Origin: Pseudomonadota bacterium
GTDB lineage: Bacteria; Desulfobacterota; Desulfobacteria; Desulfobacterales; RPRI01
Direction of reading: 5' to 3'
DNA: 7,935 nucleotides
Assembly: GCA_018830925.1 (NCBI GenBank)
Contig: JAHJRK010000384.1
Location: 1-7,935 of the forward strand
Positions 1 through 5,265 of this stretch are shown piece after piece. The translations under genes were made by a program, and so were the position numbers. Under the pieces are notes generated by a model. It ran no database searches. It saw nothing but the letters and a program-made list of their open reading frames with translations, and had not been told where the DNA came from. Within the stretch, counting starts at the first letter, position 1. Every line of letters begins with the position of its first letter.

Positions 1-2
1 AA

Positions 3-74
3 GCAAAGAGACACAGACAGCACAATATCTGCCGCAAAGAGCAGGTGTCCTTTGGGGCTGTCCGGATTGAATAG
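3..74 (+). other. Possible 3' end of an upstream gene (unassigned)
   Basis: The 74 bases before mnmE are too short to assign. The frame beginning at base 3 stays open to a TAG at 72-74, directly abutting the mnmE ATG. The frame beginning at base 2 stays open to a TGA at 68-70. Either could be the tail of an upstream gene. In many bacteria jag or yidC lies here, but neither translated tail looks convincingly like the C-terminus of Jag, so no product is proposed. The 1-bp-scale spacing to mnmE would fit translational coupling if one of them is real. Confidence 0.2.
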
Positions 75-1562
75 ATGGAAAATGATACTATTGCTGCCAT
101 ATCAACCCCCATAGGCGGTGGCGGGATAGGGATTATAAAAATATCCGGAACAAAAGCCATACCGATTGCCTCGTCCGTATTCAGAAGATCATCCAAAACA
201 GATAAATTCAAAAACACAACTCCGATAATCGGGACTCTTTTCAGTGCCCCCGTGAGGGGTACTCTTTTCAGTGCCCCCTCGAGGGGCAGAAAAACGCAGG
301 CAACAATTTCTGACTTACGAAAAGAATCTCACAAGCTTTATCATGGGCACGTTTTCGATCCTGAAAGCGGGAAAGCCCTTGATGAGGTGCTTGTTTCTGT
401 AATGCTTGCGCCTCATTCATATACCAGGGAAGATGTTGTTGAAATAAATGTTCATTCCGGCCTTATCCTTTTAAGAACTGTTCTCGACCTTATAATCAGA
501 CAGGGAGCAAGGCTAGCCATGCCCGGAGAGTTTACAAAAAGGGCTTTTATAAGCGGAAGGCTGGATCTTACACAGGCTGAAGCGGTAATCGATATTATTA
601 ATGCAAAAACCAAAAAAGCTCTTGAATTTGTAAACGCACAAGCTGAAGGAGATTTAAGGAATTGCGTTGAAGCGATATTGAATCTATTAAACGGGTTTAT
701 GGTAAAAATTGAAGCTGCTATAGATTTTCCTGAAGAAGTTGAAGCATTAAACCTTGATGCGGAAGCAAGGATTATTGAAAACAACATAATCGGCAGATTA
801 AATGAGCTGATACTTGGCTATAATGAAGGGCATATTTTAAGAGAGGGTATAAGGATTGCTATAGTCGGAAGGCCAAATGTGGGAAAATCAAGCCTAATGA
901 ACCGGCTTTTAAAAACAGACAGGGCGATTGTAACTTCTGTTCCCGGAACAACAAGGGATATTATCGAAGAAGATTTTATTATATCCGGGATGCCCGCTGT
1001 TATTGCAGATACTGCTGGCCTGCATGATACCATTGATCCGGTTGAAACCATTGGAATTATAAAAACAAGGGAACAGATAAAAAATTCGGATATTATTCTT
1101 TTTATGGCAGACGCCGTTTCTCTGTTTGTGGAAGCAGACCTCAAGATATATGAGAGCATTAAGGAAAAGCAGATTGTTATTGTTATAAACAAGATCGATC
1201 TGCTTCCGGAAAACCGGGAAATAATACTGCAGCATGATTTAAAAGCATTGCCATGTGTAATAATATCGGCTTTACATAATATCGGGATTGATTCTCTGAA
1301 AGAAAAAATCAAAGACATATTTATTAATAAGATTGACTATGATTCTATGTCGATTGTTCCAAATCTGCGTCAAAAGATAGCTGTTGAGAAATCTTTGGAA
1401 AAGATTGTTTCGGTTTTGAAAGGATTAAAATCCGGTTTGCCTTATGAAATGGTATCGATAGATCTTGGAGAGGCCATCAGTTCATTAAATGAAGTTATTG
1501 GGAAAAATATAAAAGCTGATATTCTGGATCAGATTTTCAGTCAGTTTTGCATAGGAAAATAA
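75..1562 (+). CDS. mnmE: tRNA uridine-5-carboxymethylaminomethyl(34) synthesis GTPase MnmE
   Basis: MnmE, with MnmG, installs the (carboxymethyl)aminomethyl group at C5 of the wobble uridine of certain tRNAs in the cytoplasm, using a folate-borne one-carbon unit and GTP hydrolysis. The N-terminal folate-binding domain is recognisable (DTIAAISTPIGGGGIGI at 4-20; PHSYTREDVVEIN at 113-125). The G domain has P-loop GRPNVGKSS (265-273), switch GTTRDIIEE (291-299), DTAG (312-315), NKID (372-375) and SAL (398-400). The C-terminus is FCIGK (491-495), with the conserved catalytic Cys at 492. The protein is 495 residues, against roughly 450-460 usually. The excess lies at about residues 46-84 and contains a 9-residue tandem repeat (53-70). 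The Shine-Dalgarno is weak, but this start gives the canonical N-terminus. The next gene is not mnmG. The TAA stop lies inside a parS palindrome. Confidence 0.97.
   Translation: MENDTIAAISTPIGGGGIGIIKISGTKAIPIASSVFRRSSKTDKFKNTTPIIGTLFSAPVRGTLFSAPSRGRKTQATISDLRKESHKLYHGHVFDPESGKALDEVLVSVMLAPHSYTREDVVEINVHSGLILLRTVLDLIIRQGARLAMPGEFTKRAFISGRLDLTQAEAVIDIINAKTKKALEFVNAQAEGDLRNCVEAILNLLNGFMVKIEAAIDFPEEVEALNLDAEARIIENNIIGRLNELILGYNEGHILREGIRIAIVGRPNVGKSSLMNRLLKTDRAIVTSVPGTTRDIIEEDFIISGMPAVIADTAGLHDTIDPVETIGIIKTREQIKNSDIILFMADAVSLFVEADLKIYESIKEKQIVIVINKIDLLPENREIILQHDLKALPCVIISALHNIGIDSLKEKIKDIFINKIDYDSMSIVPNLRQKIAVEKSLEKIVSVLKGLKSGLPYEMVSIDLGEAISSLNEVIGKNIKADILDQIFSQFCIGK
231..284 (+). repeat. 27-bp in-frame tandem repeat inside mnmE
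   Basis: Two direct copies of a 27-bp unit occupy 231-257 and 258-284 and match at 24 of 27 bases. They encode GTLFSAPVR and GTLFSAPSR (residues 53-70 of MnmE). Each copy contains a palindrome: in copy 1 AGTGCCCC/GGGGTACT (243-263, one G-T pair, 5-base loop), and in copy 2 the perfect palindrome CCCCTCGAGGGG (275-286). GC content is clearly above that of the surrounding gene. The repeat is in frame and adds 18 residues to a loop where other MnmE proteins are short. This could be a protein-coding palindromic repeat insertion or local slippage expansion. Confidence 0.85.
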
Positions 1563-1578
1563 TGTTTCACGTGAAACA
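1563..1578. promoter_or_regulatory. parS: parS centromere-like site (ParB/Spo0J binding)
   Basis: The sequence TGTTTCACGTGAAACA is identical to the consensus chromosomal parS site bound by ParB (Spo0J), the CTP-dependent clamp that nucleates the origin-proximal segregation complex and loads SMC. Here the palindrome extends to 24 perfect bases (1559-1582), so its left arm includes the TAA stop codon of mnmE. Chromosomal parS sites cluster near oriC, and mnmE is commonly in the same neighbourhood, so the context agrees. No parA or parB gene is inside the window. A terminator role is less likely because no T-run follows. Confidence 0.93.
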
Positions 1579-1596
1579 TTATAATCAAATATATTT

Positions 1597-1602
1597 AAGG
1601 AG
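1597..1602 (+). promoter_or_regulatory. Shine-Dalgarno site supporting a TTG start
   Basis: AAGGAG lies 6 bases before the TTG at 1609. It fixes the start of the cysteine-cluster gene at this TTG rather than at an internal ATG. Confidence 0.8.
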
Positions 1603-1608
1603 CTTATT

Positions 1609-2286
1609 TTGAACATAGAATTCACTCAGTTTTTTAAAAAATACGAGACAGTTGTTGCGATGGCGGATAATGCTTTTAATAAAGTCAGGGACAACAATCC
1701 TGAATGCGTAAAATGTAAAATAAATTGTTCGGATTGCTGTTTCGCTTTGTTTGATCTCACCCTTATCGAAGCATTGTATATAAATCATAAAGTTGGGGAA
1801 AGCTTTGAAGGCAAAAAAAGGGAAAAAATGGAAAAAAAGGCGAACATAGCCGACAGAGCGGTGTTTAAACTGAAGAAAAAAGCGTATAATGAGCTTAAAT
1901 CAGGAAAGAGCGAAGACGAACTAATTAAAGAACTTGCCACAAAAAGAATTAGATGCCCTCTTCTAAATGAAGAGGATTGCTGTGATCTTTATGAATTCAG
2001 ACCGATAACGTGCAGATTTTACGGGATACCGGTATCTATAGGCGGGGCAGGGCACACATGTGGATTGTCGGGTTTCAAAGAAGGAAAGAGCTATCAGACT
2101 GTCAACATGGATACCATTCAAAAAAAGCTGTATGAGATATCGGATGAACTTGTCAGGCATATCAACTCAAAATATATTAAATTATCGGAAGTGCTCGTGC
2201 CTTTATCCATGGCGATTTTGAATGTTTACGATAAAGAATATCTCGGCCTTGCCGGTGCGGATACATCTCCGGTAAAAGAAAAATAA
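1609..2286 (+). CDS. YkgJ family cysteine cluster protein
   Basis: This is a cytoplasmic protein of 225 residues of the YkgJ/CxxCxxCC family, annotated in databases as putative zinc- or iron-chelating; the biochemical role is not established. The signature is visible as C33-x2-C36-x3-C40-x2-C43-C44 near the N-terminus. It is followed by C116, C124-C125, the family-typical FRPITCRFYGIPV segment with C135, and C151. A lysine-rich insert that is probably helical (about 68-112) separates the two cysteine groups. There is no signal peptide or membrane segment. The TTG start is supported by AAGGAG six bases upstream. The gene begins 46 bp after mnmE, just past parS, and is followed after 12 bp by a small ORF on the same strand, so the two are probably cotranscribed. 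Confidence 0.85.
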   Translation: MNIEFTQFFKKYETVVAMADNAFNKVRDNNPECVKCKINCSDCCFALFDLTLIEALYINHKVGESFEGKKREKMEKKANIADRAVFKLKKKAYNELKSGKSEDELIKELATKRIRCPLLNEEDCCDLYEFRPITCRFYGIPVSIGGAGHTCGLSGFKEGKSYQTVNMDTIQKKLYEISDELVRHINSKYIKLSEVLVPLSMAILNVYDKEYLGLAGADTSPVKEK

Positions 2287-2298
2287 AAGGATGAAAAA

Positions 2299-2652
2299 AT
2301 GTCTGTATTGAATAAGAACGAAGAGTTCAGAAAAAAAGCCATTTTTGATAGCATGTCCCCTAGAAGACGGAAGCATATCGAAAAAAAAGGATATGAGAAG
2401 TGGGATCCGTTTGAAATGCCCAAAGACCCTATCGATATCCGGAAAGATAAAACAAAAAGAACCTCACAGATGCTTGTAAGGGAGTTTCTGCAAAGCAGGA
2501 GTTCTGAGGAATACAGCAATGAATACGGCCGGGGGGTCCTCGATTTTTGTCTTGGTATAATAAATGAGGATGAACGCTATATCGGCATGTTTGAATTTGC
2601 ATCCTGGTATATTGAAATTTTGAAGAAAGATGAGCACGGGTTGAAAAAATAA
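2299..2652 (+). CDS. Small charged protein of unknown function
   Basis: I do not recognise this family. It encodes 117 residues rich in Lys, Arg and Glu, with no signal peptide and no membrane segment. The N-terminal half is basic (SPRRRKHIEKKGYEKWDPF at about 20-38, then PKDPIDIRKDKTKR). The C-terminal half looks helical (GVLDFCLGIINEDERY, then MFEFASWYIEILKK). AAGGA at 2287-2291 lies 7 bases before the ATG, directly after the stop of the YkgJ-type gene. Tight spacing, a good ribosome binding site and neighbour-like codon usage support a real gene cotranscribed with its upstream neighbour. The pairing suggests, but does not show, a shared role. Confidence 0.75.
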   Translation: MSVLNKNEEFRKKAIFDSMSPRRRKHIEKKGYEKWDPFEMPKDPIDIRKDKTKRTSQMLVREFLQSRSSEEYSNEYGRGVLDFCLGIINEDERYIGMFEFASWYIEILKKDEHGLKK

Positions 2653-2677
2653 AACCGAATATATCATAAAGGGTAAT

Positions 2678-2791
2678 TTGGCCGTCAGGAGCCATTACGA
2701 AATAACCGTGACTGTCTATACCCTTTTGTTACGGGTCCTTATCCCGTTCTTGTCGTTTATATGGTACGGTAATTTTATGCAAACGGCTTAA
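2678..2791 (+). CDS. Possible very small hydrophobic ORF (37 codons)
   Basis: The spacer before the racemase contains an open frame from TTG 2678 to TAA 2789-2791. AAAGGG lies 4 bases upstream of the TTG. The product would contain a mostly hydrophobic segment (TVYTLLLRVLIPFLSFIWYG) that could form one membrane helix, interrupted by an arginine. It overlaps the inverted repeats of this spacer. No family is recognised, and chance is a serious alternative given its size and non-ATG start. Confidence 0.18.
   Translation: MAVRSHYEITVTVYTLLLRVLIPFLSFIWYGNFMQTA
2731..2747 (+). terminator. Weak hairpin, possible terminator after the YkgJ-type/small-protein pair
   Basis: ACGGG and CCCGT form a 5-bp stem with a 7-base loop, followed by a T-rich but interrupted stretch (2748-2758). 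An additional inverted repeat, AAAGGGTA (2668-2675) with TACCCTTT (2719-2726), lies just upstream and may fold with it. The stem is short and the T-run is broken, so this is only a tentative terminator. Confidence 0.25.
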
Positions 2792-2809
2792 TACGATAGG
2801 ATGGAGTTA

Positions 2810-3502
2810 ATGAAGAGAATCGGAATAATTGGAGGCATAGGGCCGGAATCAACTGTAGATTACTATAAAAGAATTATAGGCGCCTTTCAGGAGCATGGTA
2901 TTGAATCAGCTTATCCCGAAATAATCATTTACAGTGCGAACCTCGCAGAGCTTATGCTGATACTAGAAACCGGAAACCGGAGCAAACTGGCTGACTGGCT
3001 GGTTGAAAAAGTAGAGTCGCTTTTCAGGGCAGGTGCTGAATTCGCGGTAATCGGGTCAAATACCCCTCACGTAGTATATGATGAAGTAAGATTGCGATCC
3101 CCCATTCCGATGCTTAGCATTATTGAGGAGACCTGTAATAAAACACTCGCTTTTGGTTTGAAGAAACCCGGTCTCATGGGTACAAAATTTACGATGGAAT
3201 CGGATTTTTTCACGAAACCTTTTCGTGAGCAGGGGATTTCCGTTGTTCTGCCGGACAAAAAGGATCAGGAGCTTATACACAACAGACTTTTTTCCGAAAT
3301 TGAGCTCGGCATCATAAAAGATTCAACCAGAGAAGAGCTCTTATTGGTAGTAAAAAGAATGATCGACATGCATTCCATTGATTCACTGATACTTGGCTGT
3401 ACCGAACTTCCCCTTATTCTTACCAGAGACGAATACGGTATTCCCTTCTTAAACACAACGGCAATTCATGCCGAAAGCATAGTTAAATACTGCATTGGAT
3501 AG
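2810..3502 (+). CDS. Aspartate/glutamate racemase family protein (first catalytic Cys replaced by Ser)
   Basis: This is a cofactor-independent Asp/Glu racemase-fold protein, 230 residues from this start. Family members interconvert L- and D-aspartate or glutamate with two cysteines acting as acid and base. Visible motifs are RIGIIGGIGPEST at the N-terminus, the first half-site GSNTPH, the central SIIEET, and the second half-site ILGCTELPL. Numbering from the upstream ATG at 2801, the second catalytic Cys is C200, but the first half-site has Ser86 where the classic family has Cys (CNTAH). It could be a racemase variant with one-sided or altered chemistry, or a related lyase or isomerase. The ATG at 2810 is preferred over 2801: AGGA (2798-2801) is 8 bases upstream of 2810, while nothing suitable precedes 2801. 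It converges with the - strand gene ending at 3577. Confidence 0.85.
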   Translation: MKRIGIIGGIGPESTVDYYKRIIGAFQEHGIESAYPEIIIYSANLAELMLILETGNRSKLADWLVEKVESLFRAGAEFAVIGSNTPHVVYDEVRLRSPIPMLSIIEETCNKTLAFGLKKPGLMGTKFTMESDFFTKPFREQGISVVLPDKKDQELIHNRLFSEIELGIIKDSTREELLLVVKRMIDMHSIDSLILGCTELPLILTRDEYGIPFLNTTAIHAESIVKYCIG

Positions 3503-3576
3503 GGGTTTAATCTTTATCGTCGTTTCTATAAATCCAGAACGGCAGCTGATAATCAAAAAAGCCTCGATTTTGTCAA

Positions 3577-4089
3577 CTATGCTTGCAAGTGTGAATATAT
3601 TCGGTTTATCAGCATTTTGGCTCTCAAGAAAAATAAGTATAGATTCAGCTTCATAAACTGCGATTTGACACAACGAATCTCTTGTTTTACAGGTTCTACA
3701 TCGGTGCAAAAGGTCGTAATGCAGACTTCAGGCCGTGAAGTCGGTGGAAAGAGGCAAGGTCCCTTACCGTTTAAAAGAAATATGCAGTCGGAGGCAAAAA
3801 TCCGATTTTCATGTTTAAGGCAGGTTGAAATACTTTCTTGTAATTGCCTTTCAACTGTAAGTAAATAAATAAAATCGCTGAAGCCTATAACGGCATCAAT
3901 TTCCAGGTTTCGACAGCAAAGCCCTTCGCATCCGCTGTAGCAGCGTAGAAAAGCCGTCCTGCCTGCTGCCTGCAATTGTTCTTCGGCGATCTGGATCGAC
4001 CGGCATTGCTTCTCTATTATTGCCCTGTCATAAGGAGCAATGAGGTTTAGGGTTTTTTGGGCTTTTGCAAAATAATATCGAAGAGACAT
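3577..4089 (-). CDS. Cysteine-rich protein, distant YkgJ/CxxxCxxxCC-type cluster
   Basis: This 170-residue protein has eleven cysteines. Its core C50-x3-C54-x3-C58-C59 and the later group C102, C112, C123, C128 (GKGPCLFPPTSRPEVCITTFC region) resemble the two-part layout of YkgJ-type metal-binding proteins, with RPEVC in the place of the family's RP-x-x-C. I therefore infer metal or Fe-S binding; the function is unknown. No signal peptide is seen. A hydrophobic helix-like stretch near the C-terminus (about 147-163) is too broken by charge to call a membrane segment. The ATG at 4087-4089 has AAGGA about 13 bases upstream, which is longer than ideal. It lies 39 bp downstream of the zinc-ribbon gene on the same strand, so the two are probably one operon. 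Confidence 0.7.
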   Translation of the reverse strand: MSLRYYFAKAQKTLNLIAPYDRAIIEKQCRSIQIAEEQLQAAGRTAFLRCYSGCEGLCCRNLEIDAVIGFSDFIYLLTVERQLQESISTCLKHENRIFASDCIFLLNGKGPCLFPPTSRPEVCITTFCTDVEPVKQEIRCVKSQFMKLNLYLFFLRAKMLINRIYSHLQA

Positions 4090-4128
4090 TTATATTCAGG
4101 GGTCCTTATCCCACTCAAACAGAACATC

Positions 4129-4776
4129 TCAACCGGCTTTTTCCCCGCATTCAGGACAGAACTTGGCGCTGGAAGAGAGTTTGGCCCCGCAAAGAACGCA
4201 TAGATTTTTTTCTTTAAGTTTGGTTCCACATTCGGGGCAAAATTTAGCATTAGTAGCAAGCGGGGCTTCGCATTTCGGACAAGAGGCCCGTATAGTTTCT
4301 CTCCAGTTTCCTTCGGATAGTTTCTTGTCATCCTCGTCCATTTTGGCATGGGCCCAGACTTCTTCGACCGACCGACTGGCCTGGGCAGCAGACATTTCCA
4401 CTCCCAAATCAGGAGCGCACCCTTTGCACAGACCACGTTTGGTATTCCAGCAGCTTTTACGGCAAACCCATGTAGAACAGCGAGGGCATTGAATAAAGTC
4501 AGGTTTTAATTCCCTGGTTGCTTCTTCAAAGGCTTCGTCATGAGCCTTTTCCCAGGAGGCTGAACGTACCCGTTCTCCAATATCAGCAGCACTCCCGAAG
4601 ACTCCGCCAAAAAGGCTGCTTGCGGCATCCAGAGCCGTCGAAATACTCCCGACAACCGATGGTTTAAATCGGGTACGAATTCCCGTGCTGCATCGGTTGC
4701 AGCAAAACTCAAACTGGAATCCCTTATTAGTACTTAGATCATTGTGGTTTCGGACAAATTCAATTTTATCTGCCAA
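4129..4776 (-). CDS. Zinc-ribbon domain protein with C-terminal double zinc ribbon
   Basis: This 215-residue, apparently cytoplasmic protein is built from several Cys4-type metal sites. It has an N-terminal C25-C26-x2-C29, a central set C97-x2-C100, C105, C109, C117-x2-C120, and two C-terminal zinc ribbons. The ribbons are C166-x2-C169...C180-x2-C183 and C193-x2-C196...C207-x2-C210, each ending in a KFCPECG motif. Between the first two groups is a Gly/Ala/Ser-rich stretch (about 43-68). The double ribbon resembles DZANK-type modules, which usually serve in protein or nucleic-acid contacts; no enzyme domain is visible, so the function is unknown. The start is TTG, fixed by AAGGAG 8 bases upstream. 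It is first in a probable two-gene - strand unit. Confidence 0.8.
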   Translation of the reverse strand: MADKIEFVRNHNDLSTNKGFQFEFCCNRCSTGIRTRFKPSVVGSISTALDAASSLFGGVFGSAADIGERVRSASWEKAHDEAFEEATRELKPDFIQCPRCSTWVCRKSCWNTKRGLCKGCAPDLGVEMSAAQASRSVEEVWAHAKMDEDDKKLSEGNWRETIRASCPKCEAPLATNAKFCPECGTKLKEKNLCVLCGAKLSSSAKFCPECGEKAG

Positions 4777-4784
4777 GAAAAGAT

Positions 4785-4790
4785 CTCCTT
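4785..4790 (-). promoter_or_regulatory. Shine-Dalgarno site supporting a TTG start
   Basis: On the - strand AAGGAG lies 8 bases before the TTG at 4776-4774 of the zinc-ribbon gene. No in-frame ATG is nearby, so this site decides the start. Confidence 0.8.
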
Positions 4791-4882
4791 TTGTTTATAT
4801 GAACCGGAACAGCGAGCGCCTTTCTAGTTACTTGCGACAGGGAATGCGAGAAAATTAAAAATAGACGCTACTCCCTACGGGC

Positions 4883-4916
4883 GAAGATTCACCGGAGCTT
4901 GCTGCGGGGAATCTTC
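4883..4916. repeat. REP-like long imperfect hairpin
   Basis: GAAGATTC (4883-4890) and GAATCTTC (4909-4916) form an 8-bp outer stem. The inside pairs further (CCG with CGG, AGC with GCT) with single mismatches, giving one 34-base hairpin with a tiny loop. The + strand continues with A residues and the other side has no T-run, so it is not an intrinsic terminator on either strand. The GCTGCGGGGAA core resembles, on the opposite strand, the arm of the palindrome at 6184-6233. Both look like members of a dispersed extragenic palindrome family, which is inference. Confidence 0.6.
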
Positions 4917-5150
4917 AAAAAGTATCTGTTCAACAAACAAATATTCGGGCCTCTTATAATCTGCCTTTTGTCTAAAAATCAACATAATAAGGTTTTGCAG
5001 GCATCGAGCCTCTTCTTGCTTGGTAAGGAATTTGTTCCATGTATTGAATTGGGTGGGAATACTCGTGGAGATAAATTTGGCGTATAGATATCGCCGGCTT
5101 TGATAAGGAAAATTCACTGGCCCAAATATAGAAGAATATCTTTATATATA
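4917..5150. other. Intergenic stretch with no recognised gene
   Basis: This lies between the REP-like hairpin and the candidate promoter of the PAS-like gene. Both strands hold open frames (about 4899-5087 on + and 5117-4875 on -). Neither has a Shine-Dalgarno, a normal start codon or a recognisable motif, and both run into the hairpin. The translations match nothing I know. It could be a decayed gene remnant or plain spacer. No tRNA or riboswitch fold is apparent. Confidence 0.4.
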
Positions 5151-5178
5151 TTTGAATTTTCTAAAATTTATGTATAAT
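5151..5178 (+). promoter_or_regulatory. Candidate sigma-70-type promoter for the PAS-like gene
   Basis: A perfect -10 hexamer TATAAT lies at 5173-5178, in very AT-rich DNA. A poor -35 (TTTGAA at 5151-5156, 16-base spacer, or TTGAAT at 5152, 15-base spacer) precedes it. Transcription would begin near 5185 and give a leader of about 80 bases before the preferred start codon at 5266. This favours the downstream start over the TTG at 5152, which would place the promoter inside the coding region. Confidence 0.4.
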
Positions 5179-5251
5179 GGAAATAAGGTGGCTTTTAAAA
5201 CACTCCTGAAATTGAATGATACCAAGATAATACTTAAATCCCTTAGGGTTA

Positions 5252-5257
5252 GGGAGG
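5252..5257 (+). promoter_or_regulatory. Shine-Dalgarno site that decides the PAS-like gene start
   Basis: GGGAGG lies 8 bases before the ATG at 5266, while the longer candidate starts (TTG 5152, ATG 5170) lack any comparable site. A small palindromic CCCTTAGGG (5240-5248) sits just upstream and could influence access to it. Confidence 0.6.
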
Positions 5258-5265
5258 CTTTCAAG

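Noticed and set aside
818..1318. Long - strand open frame of 166 codons inside mnmE
   Set aside because: It is the antisense shadow of the conserved MnmE G domain, with a low-complexity Ser/Ile-rich translation and no known family.
1559..1582. mnmE-end palindrome read as an intrinsic terminator
   Set aside because: There is no T-run after the palindrome and its core is exactly the parS consensus, which explains it better.
3503..3576. Convergent spacer examined for a bidirectional terminator
   Set aside because: No stem of useful length followed by a T-run is visible on either strand.
3724..3742. Inverted repeat GACTTCA/TGAAGTC with a 5-base loop
   Set aside because: It lies inside the coding region of the - strand cysteine-rich gene, far from either end, with no T-run; most simply explained as coding sequence.
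3617..3868. + strand open frame of 83 codons
   Set aside because: It lies wholly inside the - strand cysteine-rich gene, whose cysteine pattern is family-like; the + frame has no ribosome binding site or recognised motif.
2733..4112. Identical 13-mer GGGTCCTTATCCC at 2733-2745 and 4100-4112
   Set aside because: One shared 13-mer is roughly expected by chance within an 8-kb window; the flanks differ and the contexts are unrelated.
4047..4436. - strand open frame of 129 codons overlapping the zinc-ribbon gene
   Set aside because: It overlaps the strongly supported zinc-ribbon frame on the same strand in another frame and lacks its own start signals.
4875..5117. 80-codon - strand frame in the intergenic stretch
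   Set aside because: It would start at GTG without a Shine-Dalgarno, its C-terminus is encoded by the REP-like hairpin, and the translation matches no family I know. It is kept only as a possible remnant.
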